Positions 24,690 through 34,547 of a stretch of DNA of 47,982 nucleotides are shown here, piece after piece. Source of the DNA: Acidithiobacillus sp. GTDB lineage: Bacteria; Pseudomonadota; Gammaproteobacteria; Acidithiobacillales; Acidithiobacillaceae. The position numbers were made by a program, and so were the translations under genes. The notes beneath the pieces are model-generated. The model had not been told where the DNA came from and made no database searches. It saw only the letters and a list, made by a program, of their open reading frames with translations. The stretch lies in contig NZ_DAHVHY010000009.1 of assembly GCF_027322205.1 (NCBI RefSeq), positions 1 through 47,982 of the forward strand, written 5' to 3'. The first letter of the stretch is position 1. Each line of letters begins with the position of its first letter.

Positions 24690-26157
24690 GTTCCTCTTTA
24701 CCGACAACGACTGGACCTTCGCGCGGATCGACACCGTCACCGAGGCCATCGCCGCCATCGCCGCCGAAGAACTCCAGCTTGACACCTACCCCAACCAGCT
24801 AGAGATCATCAGCGCCGAGCAAATGCTTGATGCCTACGCCTCCATCGGTCTGCCGGTCTATTACGCCCACTGGTCTTTTGGCAAACAGCGCGCCATCGAG
24901 TCCGGACAGTATCGGCGCGGCGAGATGGGCTTGGCTTATGAACTGGTGATCAACAGCAACCCCTGCATCAGCTACCTCATGGAAGAAAACACCATGACCA
25001 TGCAAACCCTGGTCATCGCCCATGCCGCCTACGGGCATAATGCCTTCTTCAAAAACAACGTCTTCTTTCAGCAGTGGACCGACGCCGAGGGTATCCTGGA
25101 CTACCTGGAATTCGCCCAGCGCTACATCGCCCACTGCGAAGAACGCTACGGGATCGACGCAGTGACCGACGTATTGGATGCCGCCCACGCCATCAGCCGC
25201 AACGGCGTGGATCGCGCCCGCCGCCCGCGCCAGCTCTCGGCGCGCGAGGAAGAGCGGCGGCGCGAAGAACGTGAACGCTACCTGCAGCAGCAGCTCTCGG
25301 AAATCTGGCGGACACTGCCCCCGCATAGCGTCGACCAGCCCGCTGATGCCGCTGTATTTCCGCCATCCCCCCAGGAAAACCTACTCTACTTCATCGAAAA
25401 AAACGCCCCGCACCTGGAGGGTTGGAAGCGGGAAATCCTGCGCATCGTGCGCAAGATCGCCCAATACCTCTACCCGCAAGGGCAGACCAAGATCATGAAC
25501 GAGGGCTTCGCCTGCTTCGTGCATTACCATATCCTGCACAGCCTGCATGCCAGGGGGCTGATTACCGACGGCACCCTGCTGGAGTTTTACGCCAGCCACA
25601 CCGCGGTCACCTTCCAGCCAGACTTTGATGATCCGCGCTACAGCGGCATCAACCCCTATGCCCTCGGGTTCGCCATGTTCCAGGACATCAAACGGATCTG
25701 TCTCGCGCCCACGGACGAAGATCATCGCTGGTTCCCCTTTGCTGGGGACCCCGACTGGCGCAAGCACATCCACTTCGCCATGCGCGAATTCCGCGATGAG
25801 AGCTTTGTCCTGCAATATCTCTCACCCAAGGTCATGCGTGACCTGCATCTCTTTGCCCTAAGCAACGATCCCAGCGCTACGACGTACCAGGTGAGTGCCA
25901 TCCATGATGACTCCGGCTACCAGTATCTGCGCCAGGCCTTAGCCCAACAGATCGCCGAAAGCACCCGCCCGCCGGACATTCAGATCGTGTCCGTGGATCG
26001 CTGGGGCGATCGCCATCTGCGTTTGCGGCAGATGGATAGCCAACCCCTCGCCCAGGATGAAGCCCAGAGAACTCTCAGCTTTGTTCATAGCCTCTGGGGA
26101 TATGATGTTCACCTGGATATGGAAGACCTTTCCTTAAGAGAGCCACGCTCTTCCTGA
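24682..26157 (+). CDS. ycgB: SpoVR family protein (YcgB)
   Basis: This 491-residue SpoVR/YcgB family protein is the third member of the PrkA-YeaH-YcgB set. Recognisable stretches: YYAHWSFGKQRAIES near residue 55, LAYELVINSNPCISYLMEEN near 80, QTKIMNEGFACFVHY near 270 and the DDPRYSGINPYALGF region near 315. ATG 24682 has GAGGAG upstream and the standard start MPKFLFTDNDW; an earlier ATG at 24658 is inside yeaH and less likely. Biochemical role unknown in the family. Context points to nitrogen or stationary-phase starvation. Confidence 0.93.
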   Translation: MPKFLFTDNDWTFARIDTVTEAIAAIAAEELQLDTYPNQLEIISAEQMLDAYASIGLPVYYAHWSFGKQRAIESGQYRRGEMGLAYELVINSNPCISYLMEENTMTMQTLVIAHAAYGHNAFFKNNVFFQQWTDAEGILDYLEFAQRYIAHCEERYGIDAVTDVLDAAHAISRNGVDRARRPRQLSAREEERRREERERYLQQQLSEIWRTLPPHSVDQPADAAVFPPSPQENLLYFIEKNAPHLEGWKREILRIVRKIAQYLYPQGQTKIMNEGFACFVHYHILHSLHARGLITDGTLLEFYASHTAVTFQPDFDDPRYSGINPYALGFAMFQDIKRICLAPTDEDHRWFPFAGDPDWRKHIHFAMREFRDESFVLQYLSPKVMRDLHLFALSNDPSATTYQVSAIHDDSGYQYLRQALAQQIAESTRPPDIQIVSVDRWGDRHLRLRQMDSQPLAQDEAQRTLSFVHSLWGYDVHLDMEDLSLREPRSS

Positions 26158-26192
26158 AAGTTGGATGTTCTGTAGTTCCCAGCCCAGCATAT

Positions 26193-26209
26193 TGCACTCT
26201 ATTAGTGCA
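26193..26209. promoter_or_regulatory. NtrC-type dyad 1 upstream of glnK
   Basis: TGCAC-TCTATTA-GTGCA is a perfect dyad about 116 bases upstream of the predicted start, 20 bases centre-to-centre from the second dyad, so both lie on one helix face. Confidence 0.8.
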
Positions 26210-26212
26210 CAA

Positions 26213-26229
26213 TGCATCAATACAGTGCA
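26213..26229. promoter_or_regulatory. NtrC-type dyad 2 upstream of glnK
   Basis: TGCAT-CAATACA-GTGCA has one mismatch. It is paired with the perfect dyad at 26193 as in strong NtrC enhancers. Confidence 0.7.
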
Positions 26230-26290
26230 AGCACGCGCTCAACACCTCGACTATTTTAGTAAACGCATTGATTTATAAGCTGTTACAAAT

Positions 26291-26306
26291 TGGCACCAAG
26301 TTTGCT
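26291..26306 (+). promoter_or_regulatory. Sigma-54 promoter of the glnK-amtB unit
   Basis: TGGCAC-CAAGT-TTGCT is a consensus element. The predicted start is near 26317, 30 bases before the ATG of the leader ORF at 26347. Confidence 0.85.
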
Positions 26307-26346
26307 AAGAGCTTCCTGCAATTCCATACAATGGGGAGAGGCAAAC

Positions 26347-26960
<614 letters not shown>

Positions 26961-27015
26961 CCACCCATAACCGTTTTACAACCGCTCAGAAATCCTTATA
27001 AGGAGGAATTTTCTC

Positions 27016-28320
27016 ATGTCAGTAGCTTGGCTTAATACCGGCGACAATGCGTGGCAACTTACCGCAGCGACCATCGTTGGCTTGCAAAGTGTTCCCGGGC
27101 TCGTCGTCTTGTACGCGGGCATTGTTAAGAAGAAGTGGGCCGTCAACTCCGCTTTTATGGCTTTTTACGCCTTCGCTGCCGTGCTGATTGCCTGGGTTCT
27201 CTGGGCTTATAACATGGGCTTCGGCAATGAATGGTTCCCTTTCGTGGGGCTGCCGCACCCCATCCTCAGCATGCAGGATGAACTCACACAGGCGCTCCTG
27301 CCGACCTCCAACACTACCGCCGCTTTCCCCATGGCAACCATGGTGTATTTCCAGTTCGTGTTTGCGGCCATTACCCTGGTAATCATGGCTGGGGCATTCC
27401 TCGGACGCATGAGTTTCAAGGCGTGGATGATTTTCGTGCCGCTCTGGCTGACCTTTTCTTATACAATCGGTGCGTTCAGCCTCTGGGGCGGCGGTTTTCT
27501 CTCCACCTTGGGCGTCATCGACTATTCCGGTGGTTATGTCATCCATCTTTCTGCCGGCATCGCGGGCTTTGTCGGTGCGGCGGTCATTGGCCCCCGTCTG
27601 GCGCGTGATCGCGAAAACTTTCAGCCCAACAACGTGCTGCTGATGCTGGTCGGTGCCGGCATTCTGTGGCTCGGCTGGAACGGCTTCAACGGTGGCGATC
27701 CTTACGCAGCGAGCCGTGACGCTGGTGCCGCGGTTCTGAACACCAACATCGCCACTGCCGTTAGCGTGATCGTCTGGACTATCATGGATATCTTCTATTT
27801 CAAAAAGCCTTCCGTCATTGGTGCGGTGCAGGGCATGATCACCGGCCTGGTGGCCATTACCCCGGCCGCTGGTGTGGTAGATGGTTGGGGTGCAATTGCC
27901 ATCGGTATCGCCTCTGGCATTATTCCCTGGCTCAGCATGAATCTTCTCGGTAAAACCGCGCCGTTCCGCAAAGTGGATGACACCTTGGGCGTCTTCCATA
28001 CCCATGCGGTAGCGGGTGTTCTGGGGGGCATCATGGTAGGTCTGCTAGCTACCAAGACAGGCTGCGCAGCTTATGGTCTGAGCAACCCCGGTGGTGCCAT
28101 CGACGGCAACTGGCATCAGGTCTGGCTACAGATTATCGGCGCCGCGTTCATCATCGTGCTGAACATCGTGGTGACCTACATCCTGCTCAAGCTCATCAGT
28201 CTGGTGGTGCCGCTGCGCATGTCTGAGGAAGAGTTGCTGATCGGCGATGATGCGATCCACGGTGAAGAAGCCTACGCTTTCTATGGCGATGGTGAACGTC
28301 GGCCGGTGGCTGGGGACTGA
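27016..28320 (+). CDS. amtB: Ammonium transporter AmtB (second copy)
   Basis: This 434-residue Amt channel starts 55 bases after glnK behind AAGGAGGAA. It lacks the signal-like N-terminal extension of the other copy and starts at the first helix pair ([20 protein letters not shown]). Pore histidine regions are [17 protein letters not shown] and [16 protein letters not shown]. The C-tail [17 protein letters not shown] is the PII-docking end. The two Amt proteins are clearly divergent from each other, so they are not a recent duplication. Confidence 0.95.
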   Translation: MSVAWLNTGDNAWQLTAATIVGLQSVPGLVVLYAGIVKKKWAVNSAFMAFYAFAAVLIAWVLWAYNMGFGNEWFPFVGLPHPILSMQDELTQALLPTSNTTAAFPMATMVYFQFVFAAITLVIMAGAFLGRMSFKAWMIFVPLWLTFSYTIGAFSLWGGGFLSTLGVIDYSGGYVIHLSAGIAGFVGAAVIGPRLARDRENFQPNNVLLMLVGAGILWLGWNGFNGGDPYAASRDAGAAVLNTNIATAVSVIVWTIMDIFYFKKPSVIGAVQGMITGLVAITPAAGVVDGWGAIAIGIASGIIPWLSMNLLGKTAPFRKVDDTLGVFHTHAVAGVLGGIMVGLLATKTGCAAYGLSNPGGAIDGNWHQVWLQIIGAAFIIVLNIVVTYILLKLISLVVPLRMSEEELLIGDDAIHGEEAYAFYGDGERRPVAGD

Positions 28321-28348
28321 ACTTTTACTAACTCTTCAACATCCTTAC

Positions 28349-28376
28349 ACACGGCGGTTGCCCGCCGTGTTTTTTT
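28349..28376 (+). terminator. Rho-independent terminator after amtB
   Basis: ACACGGCGG (28349-28357) pairs with CCGCCGTGT (28362-28370), followed by a run of seven T counting the last stem base. Confidence 0.9.
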
Positions 28377-28661
28377 ACGCCTTCTTAATTCATCTAATAA
28401 ACCATAATAATCGGTTACTATTTTTATACGGTCTGGCCATTGGTCTAACAGGGGTACCTTAATGGGAACACCACCTATCCAACTAAATGCATAAGGCACA
28501 TTTTGCCCGACAATCAGCATCTCTCTTCACCCTTAATCCATCGTCAGTGATGGATTTTCATCCTATCGCTGCCTGGCAAAATTAAAAATCTCTACTATTT
28601 AGTATTCTTAATATAACGCACCCATCCCCACCCTGCTGTTGTAGGACCCCAGAGGACTTTG
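28377..28661. other. Intergenic stretch between amtB terminator and the GGDEF/EAL gene
   Basis: This stretch is AT-rich and has no confident gene. The only candidate is a minus-strand ORF from ATG 28520 (79 codons) that runs back through the terminator into the 3' end of amtB. Its first 45 or so residues look protein-like (IKVPLLDQWPDRIKIV), so a decayed gene end is possible. Confidence 0.4.
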
Positions 28662-30467
28662 ATGATTCCCGATTCTGTTCTGAACCGATTACAACATCTG
28701 GTGCGCGTCTACGAATTCAATACATTTTTCGAGGAAACGGCGGCGCTGGCCGCAGACCTGATGGAGGCCGATGGCGCGGCCTTCATCGTCCACGAAGATC
28801 ATAACCTGCGTTACCTGTTTTTCCATGGCCTACCCACGAGCTATTCAGACCTGTCGAAGCACGTTTTTCCCGACGACCGCGGCAACAGCGGTGCCGCACT
28901 ACGGACGGACCGCGCCATTTATGTGCCGGACTATCCACACAGCCCCCATGCCATGCCAGAATATGTAGCTACTGGTTTACAGGCAAGCCTCGCCCTCCCC
29001 GTCCACGGCCCCAAGGGTGCCAGTGGCGTCCTGGCCGTTGCCTGGTTCCGCCCGGCGCCCACAAAGCTCACTGAAAGCACTTTGCACCTGGCACAACTGT
29101 TGGCCGACATGCTGGGTGCCGCCTGGTACCGGATGGGTATTGAGCTGCACCTGGAACATATTGCCACCCGTGATGCACTCACTGGCGTGCCCAACCGCTA
29201 TCAACTCGAAGAACGATTGACCATCGCCTGCGCCAGCGCCCACCGCGAACAGTGCACCCTGGCTATCGTTTTGCTGGATATTGATGGATTTAAGGAGGTC
29301 AATGACAGCCTGGGCCATAGCGCGGGGGATCGTCTCCTGTGCGAAATTGTAACCCGCCTGCATGACGTGCTGCGTGCCAGCGATACCATCGTCCGCCTGG
29401 CCGGTGACGAGTTCATACTGCTGCTGGAAAAGCTGCACAGCCAGCGCGATCTGGAAGATATACTCCAACGCATTCTGCTGGCGCTCAATATTCGCATGGG
29501 AGTGGATGATCAGCAGGTTGGTATAACCGCCAGCGCCGGCATCACCACCTATCCCCATGACAACGTCGATCCCGTTGAGCTTATCCACCATGCAGACCAG
29601 GCGGTCTATCGCGCCAAGGCAGCAGGTGGAAATTGCTGGACTTATTATGATCACGAGGACGATGAACGCCGGCGCTCCGCCCAACACCTGCGCGGTGAAC
29701 TGGAGCGTGCACTGTCAAAACAGGAGTTCGTCCTCTACTGGCAACCCATCATCGACATGCAAAGCGGCCTTTGCGTTGCGGCCGAAGCATTGATCCGCTG
29801 GCAGCACCCTGAGCGCGGCCTGCTCCTGCCCGACAGCTTTCTGGATGTCGCGGAGAACTCTACGGTCATGCAGCGCATTGGGGCGTGGGTTATCCATAAC
29901 GCCTGCCAACACGGCGAAACCTGGGCCAAGCAGGGCATGGTCCTTGACATCCAGATCAACCTCGCTGCTCGCCAGGTAGAAAACCATCGTCTCTGCGACG
30001 ACTTACGCCACGCGCTGGCGGACTGCCCCGCGCTGTCTGCAGAGCGCATCTGTCTGGAGCTGGTTGAACGCATCGCCCTGCGCGATATTGCCAAAACCGC
30101 CAGACTGATCAGTGACTGCCAGAGCCTTGGTGTGCGCTTCGCCCTCGACGACTTTGGAACAGGGCCTGCCGCACTGCAATACCTGCTCGAACTCGGCTGC
30201 AACCAGATCAAAATCGACCACAGCTTCGTCATTCCCATGGCCGGGAGTCAACGTCACCAACGGATGATTCAGGCCATGATCCAGATGGCCCATGCGCTGG
30301 GCGTAACCGTCACCGCCGAAGGCATTGAGAACATGGAGAGCGCCAACCTCCTGCGCCAGATGCAGGCGGACCGAGGACAGGGATATGGCATCGCCAGACC
30401 TATGTCGGCATCGGGTTTTGCCACATACTGGCTACACAATACCACTGCGGAACAGCCTGCATCATGA
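28662..30467 (+). CDS. GAF-GGDEF-EAL cyclic-di-GMP protein (AGDEF variant)
   Basis: This 601-residue cytosolic protein has a GAF-like sensor domain (about 15-155), a diguanylate cyclase domain (about 165-325) whose signature is AGDEF at 247-251, and a phosphodiesterase domain (about 345-590). The EAL part looks active: AEALIRW near 374-380, INLAARQV, LELVERIALRD, LDDFGTG, QIKID and AEGIEN are all present. The G-to-A change in GGDEF is known in some active cyclases but may weaken activity. ATG 28662 has AGAGGA upstream; a TTG one codon earlier is unlikely. It is coupled by ATGA to a glutamine amidotransferase. Confidence 0.92.
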   Translation: MIPDSVLNRLQHLVRVYEFNTFFEETAALAADLMEADGAAFIVHEDHNLRYLFFHGLPTSYSDLSKHVFPDDRGNSGAALRTDRAIYVPDYPHSPHAMPEYVATGLQASLALPVHGPKGASGVLAVAWFRPAPTKLTESTLHLAQLLADMLGAAWYRMGIELHLEHIATRDALTGVPNRYQLEERLTIACASAHREQCTLAIVLLDIDGFKEVNDSLGHSAGDRLLCEIVTRLHDVLRASDTIVRLAGDEFILLLEKLHSQRDLEDILQRILLALNIRMGVDDQQVGITASAGITTYPHDNVDPVELIHHADQAVYRAKAAGGNCWTYYDHEDDERRRSAQHLRGELERALSKQEFVLYWQPIIDMQSGLCVAAEALIRWQHPERGLLLPDSFLDVAENSTVMQRIGAWVIHNACQHGETWAKQGMVLDIQINLAARQVENHRLCDDLRHALADCPALSAERICLELVERIALRDIAKTARLISDCQSLGVRFALDDFGTGPAALQYLLELGCNQIKIDHSFVIPMAGSQRHQRMIQAMIQMAHALGVTVTAEGIENMESANLLRQMQADRGQGYGIARPMSASGFATYWLHNTTAEQPAS

Positions 30468-31177
30468 CGAAGATTCTCGTTTTACAGCACCATCCGGAAG
30501 AAGGGCTGGGTAGCCTGCAACATATTCTTGCGGCACAGAAGCACCAAACGGAGGTGCATCGCCTTGATCTGGGCGTGCCGGTTCCCGATGATTTGGCTGA
30601 CTATGGCGCTTTGATCATCATGGGCGGACCCATGAGCGTCCACGATACCGACCAGTACCCGTGGTTGCTCACCGAGCAACAAATTATTCGCCGGGCAGTT
30701 AGCGAAGAACTCCCTGTCCTGGGACACTGCCTCGGCGGGCAACTGATTGCCCAAGCGATGGGTGGCCAAATAACCCCTAATCCGGATGGTCCGGAAATTG
30801 GCTGGTGGCCGGTCACCAAAAACCCGGAAGCAATGAGCAGCGTCTGGTTACAAGAGCTTCCCGACACGTTTACACTCTTTCACTGGCATGGCGAGACTTT
30901 TTCCCTGCCATCCGGTGCGGTGCCTCTGCTTTCCAGTGGCCTTTGTACCCAGCAGGCCTTCGCTATTGGTAAACACTGCCTGGCACTTCAGGGCCACCCG
31001 GAAGTCACCCCCGCCATGGTGCAAGCCTGGACGGAAAGCATGGCGGATGACTTGCAGCAAACCGGTGCAGGCATACAGCCCAGCAGGACTATTCACAACC
31101 ATCTGGAGCACAAATGTGAAGAGTTGCTGGGCAGCGCCGTGGCAATCTACCGCCCGTGGCTAGGGCAGTTGCGCTGA
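30464..31177 (+). CDS. Class I glutamine amidotransferase (GuaA N-terminal-like)
   Basis: This 237-residue stand-alone type 1 GATase releases ammonia from glutamine or hydrolyses gamma-glutamyl bonds. The triad is visible: Cys89 in LGHCLGGQ, His178 and Glu180 in LQGHPEV. The oxyanion region MGGPMSVHD lies near 53-61, and FHWHGETFSLP near 139. There is no synthetase domain, so it belongs with the YfeJ/PuuD-like free amidotransferases. Its ATG overlaps the stop of the cyclic-di-GMP gene. Confidence 0.9.
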   Translation: MTKILVLQHHPEEGLGSLQHILAAQKHQTEVHRLDLGVPVPDDLADYGALIIMGGPMSVHDTDQYPWLLTEQQIIRRAVSEELPVLGHCLGGQLIAQAMGGQITPNPDGPEIGWWPVTKNPEAMSSVWLQELPDTFTLFHWHGETFSLPSGAVPLLSSGLCTQQAFAIGKHCLALQGHPEVTPAMVQAWTESMADDLQQTGAGIQPSRTIHNHLEHKCEELLGSAVAIYRPWLGQLR

Positions 31178-31277
31178 TAGAGCCAGCGCTACCCGGTCTT
31201 GATCATTTCCGCAATCAGCAAACGGTGCAACCATCGGTCGCATGGTCAGCCGCAATCGGCAAGTCACTACGCCGCAT

Positions 31278-31667
31278 TCAAGGTCGCGCGATGGCCTGCC
31301 CGACATACTGCCCTATCCAGTGTTCTATCTCTTCCACCTCACGGAGGTGTCCATAAAGGCCTATGCGTGCCGAGAATTTAGTGACTGCAGCACCTTTGGT
31401 CCGCAGGGTGATAAGAATGGCGTTACCCTCTGAATCATAGCCATGCACTTCGACAGTATCGGGGCTGATCTGCTTGGACCCGGTAAACTGCATCCCCGCC
31501 TGAGGTAAGGCTTTCTCAGTTGCGGCAGTAACCACGCTGAGCGATGCGGGATAATAAGTATAATACGGCACCGGGTTAACTTGCGGGGCCCAGCTGGCTG
31601 TACATCCACTCAGCCCGAGAGCCAGCACCACAGAGGCCGCCGCGAGGCGTGATGATAATCGGGTCAT
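31278..31667 (-). CDS. Small lipoprotein, DUF3568-like
   Basis: This 129-residue lipoprotein has a signal peptide with lipobox LGLSGC (Cys22). The mature part (TATEKALPQAGMQ then GNAILITLRTKGAAVTKFSARIGLYG) looks like the DUF3568 family. ATG 31667 has GGAG six bases upstream and gives a better signal peptide than ATG 31679. The location is probably the outer membrane or periplasm; function unknown. Confidence 0.75.
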   Translation of the reverse strand: MTRLSSRLAAASVVLALGLSGCTASWAPQVNPVPYYTYYPASLSVVTAATEKALPQAGMQFTGSKQISPDTVEVHGYDSEGNAILITLRTKGAAVTKFSARIGLYGHLREVEEIEHWIGQYVGQAIARP

Positions 31668-31908
31668 AGTATTCTCCATAGCAAACCACGAGGTCGGTCC
31701 GGGGAGTGGACCATCGCTCCATACTATACCGCAAAAGGTGGCGGTGGGGATTCATCCTGCAAACCCTCAAGATGGTGAAGTATAGGAGACACTCTGCCCG
31801 GAACAGCCATTGCGATTGGCAGGACTGTACCTAGTTGACTACACTAGCATCCTTGCGGAGCTTAGCACCATAATAAGCACCTAAATACTATACGAGGAGA
31901 TGATGACC

Positions 31909-32283
31909 ATGAAGACAGCACGCTGGTTGATGATTGCAATATTACCCCTTGCATTAGTGGGCTGCGCAAATAATCCCTATGCCAGCAATAGCACCACCGC
32001 CAATACGGCGGGAGGTTCCCTGCTCGGTGCCGTGGCTGGCGCAGTTATCGGCAACCAGACGGGTGCCCCGCTGGCGGGCGCCGCCATCGGGGCCGGGTTG
32101 GGCGGACTTGCCGGTTATGGTATCTCTCACAGCCAACAACAAGCGCCGGCACCACAACCTGGTTACTATGCAGCGCCACAGGGCAATGTACCGTGCCCCG
32201 CCGGTTACGTGTGTACACCGACAGCGCCTCAATACCAGCAGGCACCCGCCTGTCCGCCGGGATATACCTGCTACCATCGATAA
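31909..32283 (+). CDS. Glycine-zipper lipoprotein
   Basis: This 124-residue lipoprotein has lipobox LALVGC (Cys19). Residues about 38-78 form a glycine-zipper region (GSLLGAVAGAVIGNQTGAP, AGAAIGAGLGGLAGYG) as in 17-kDa surface antigen/YMGG-type proteins. A Pro/Gln/Cys-rich tail repeats CPAGYVC, CPPGYTC. GAGGAG lies nine bases before ATG 31909; ATGs at 31900 and 31903 are alternatives but too close to that site. It is divergent from the preceding lipoprotein gene. Confidence 0.8.
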   Translation: MKTARWLMIAILPLALVGCANNPYASNSTTANTAGGSLLGAVAGAVIGNQTGAPLAGAAIGAGLGGLAGYGISHSQQQAPAPQPGYYAAPQGNVPCPAGYVCTPTAPQYQQAPACPPGYTCYHR

Positions 32284-32568
32284 GCCGGCGCATGACGGTA
32301 GTCCAAGCGTTCGGCATAACGTGGTTGTCCCGCTACAATCTATACTGGGGCGCCTGGGCGAGAGCAACGGCGTACCGCTGCGTGCCGGAGATGCACCAGG
32401 CATTCATTATCCCTGCCCCGCATCTCCGGCAAAACGGCCCGTGCCTATAGTTTCCGCTATGCAACAATTTGCGCCGCCTGCATACCTGAATTGAGGGCAC
32501 CATACCCAAGCTGCCGCTGCGGAACGGATCGAGATCTCAGCATCGGCAAGCGCACCAATCAAATCCGC

Positions 32569-34320
32569 CTAGTTACCGCCCCCTTCTGACCAAATTTCCG
32601 CCTGCGCCGTCGTAATCTGCGGGGCGCGCAGTTTGCAAACCGACTGACCGCACCACTCCGGTCCGATATCCAATTGTTCCAGCGCGTGCTCCATGGTCAC
32701 CCGGAATACCGGCGCCGCTTCCACCCCGCCAAAATTCCAGAACTTGTCGCTGTCACGCAGCGTCACCGCCATTACCAGACGCGGGGCATGGCCTGGCGCG
32801 AAACCCACAAATGTCGCGTTCGTCCGGTGATGAAAGAATCCATCGTGACCATTGGCGAGATCCGCCGTCCCTGTCTTACCGGCTATCGCATAGCCGGGAA
32901 TGGCAGCGAGAACACCCGTCCCATTGGGCTCGGCAACACTGCGCAACCAGCGCCGCAAATCGTTGGCCACCCAAAGCGGCATTACCCGGCGGCGAACAAC
33001 CGGTTCGCCCAGTACCAGCGAGGGTCGGATGTGATAACCACCGTTGGCAATAGCCGCATAAGCGTCGGCCAGTTGTAACGTCGTCACCGAAATCCCGTAA
33101 CCGATGGAAATGGTTGCATGACGTGCCTTGCCCCAACTCTGCCAAGCCGGCAGAACGCCCGCCGTGCTGCCAGGCAGTCCGATTTGCGGCACTTTCCCGA
33201 AGCCCACCGCGTGGTACATATCATAAAGCGCCCGGCGCGGCGTCTTGAGGGCAATCTTCGCGGTCCCGATGCAACTGGAATACTTGAGAATATGCTCAAT
33301 ATTGAGGGTGTGGTGGGGCACATCATCGGTGATGGAATAGCCCTCCACCCGGAGTGGATGGAAGACATTAAAACGTGCCGCCGGGCTGATGCTATGGGTC
33401 GCCAGGGCCGCCGCAATGGCAAAGGGTTTGATCACCGACCCCGGTTCAAAGGCCTGATGGACTGCGTTATTGACGTAATCCACAGGATTGCTGCAGCCGC
33501 CGATGTCATTAGGGTTGCAACTGGGTACGCTCACCATGGCGAGCACCTGTCCGGTACGTACATCCATCACTACGGCGGAACCATTGGACGCGCCGAAATG
33601 GCGCTGAGCGGCGAGCAGAGTCATATAGGCCCAGTACTGAATCTGCGGATTGATGGTGAGCTGCAAGGCGTGGCCCGCGTGGGGGAGACGCACCACCCGA
33701 TCAACATGGAGGATCTGGCCATGACCGTCTTGCAGCACCAGCTCCTTGCCGGGCTGCGCCGCCAGCCAGCTATTATAACCAAGCTCTAGGCCTGTCCCGC
33801 CCTGGTGGCGCATATCCACCAGACCCAGCAAGGGTGCCGTTACCGCCCCCAGGGGATAGTAACTGCGGTTGGTGGCTTGCACATAAATACCCGGTACCTG
33901 CAGGCGCGCCACCGCGGCGCCCAGCGCCGGTGGCACCTGCCGTAATATATATGCATAATCGGCGCCACCGCTGGCCACCCGCTGCGCAAAATCCGCGGGA
34001 GTCAAGTGTAGCGTCCGGGCCAGCGCAGCCCAATGGTTACGATGCTTATCCAGAATGGCAGGGTCTGCCCAGAGGGTAACCGCTTTTACGTTGACGGCCA
34101 GCGGAGTACCATCCCGTGCGGTAATAATGCCGCGCTCACTGGGCAAAGGGAGCGCTCGCAGATAGCGCATCCGCCCCCGAGAACGCAGGGTGCTCTGCTC
34201 AAAAAACTGCAGATGGAAATCACGGGCCAACACCACCGCAAAACCAATGAGGATGACAGCAATGAGCCAGCGGGCGCGGCCCGCTGGCAAGACACGAACC
34301 ACTGGACCTGGACGCGTCAT
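32569..34320 (-). CDS. Class B penicillin-binding protein paralogue, SxN altered to SSC
   Basis: This 583-residue paralogue of the PBP at 2084-3838 has the same length and order: membrane helix (about 17-36), pedestal and transpeptidase domain. SxxK is in EPGSVIKPF and KTG in AGKTGTADL. The SxN position reads SSC in KYSSCIGTAKIAL, so the Asn is replaced by Cys. Many motifs are shared with the first copy (for example INPQIQYWAYMTLLAAQ and the GGGN end), which implies duplication before marked divergence. It is transcribed divergently from the rlpA-like gene. It could be an FtsI-like enzyme with specialised substrate or a regulatory pseudo-enzyme. Confidence 0.88.
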   Translation of the reverse strand: MTRPGPVVRVLPAGRARWLIAVILIGFAVVLARDFHLQFFEQSTLRSRGRMRYLRALPLPSERGIITARDGTPLAVNVKAVTLWADPAILDKHRNHWAALARTLHLTPADFAQRVASGGADYAYILRQVPPALGAAVARLQVPGIYVQATNRSYYPLGAVTAPLLGLVDMRHQGGTGLELGYNSWLAAQPGKELVLQDGHGQILHVDRVVRLPHAGHALQLTINPQIQYWAYMTLLAAQRHFGASNGSAVVMDVRTGQVLAMVSVPSCNPNDIGGCSNPVDYVNNAVHQAFEPGSVIKPFAIAAALATHSISPAARFNVFHPLRVEGYSITDDVPHHTLNIEHILKYSSCIGTAKIALKTPRRALYDMYHAVGFGKVPQIGLPGSTAGVLPAWQSWGKARHATISIGYGISVTTLQLADAYAAIANGGYHIRPSLVLGEPVVRRRVMPLWVANDLRRWLRSVAEPNGTGVLAAIPGYAIAGKTGTADLANGHDGFFHHRTNATFVGFAPGHAPRLVMAVTLRDSDKFWNFGGVEAAPVFRVTMEHALEQLDIGPEWCGQSVCKLRAPQITTAQAEIWSEGGGN

Positions 34321-34482
34321 TCTTGCCCCGTAAACAGGCCTTGGTTACAGACCATAGTAAGCTCTGATGGAACTCCGACAGCAATGAGACGACGTTTGAC
34401 CCCGGAAGTTCCGGGCCTCATCGCTGTTTCAACAAATTTCTCGTTCAATTCATGAGAAAAGCCTAATAACCTTCTGCCTTAC

Positions 34483-34512
34483 TTGAACTTTCTTGAGATT
34501 ATGACCTAGAAT
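34483..34512 (+). promoter_or_regulatory. Candidate sigma-70 promoter for the rlpA-like gene
   Basis: TTGAAC (34483-34488), an 18-base spacer and TAGAAT (34507-34512) lie 36 bases before the start codon. Confidence 0.4.
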
Positions 34513-34547
34513 GCCAAAGTATTTCCAAACGGGGGCTGTGCCTCACC

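Noticed and set aside
27019-28005. Long minus-strand ORF (328 codons) opposite amtB
   Set aside because: Shadow of the amtB reading frame; composition is His/Gly/Asp-rich without motifs, no ribosome site.
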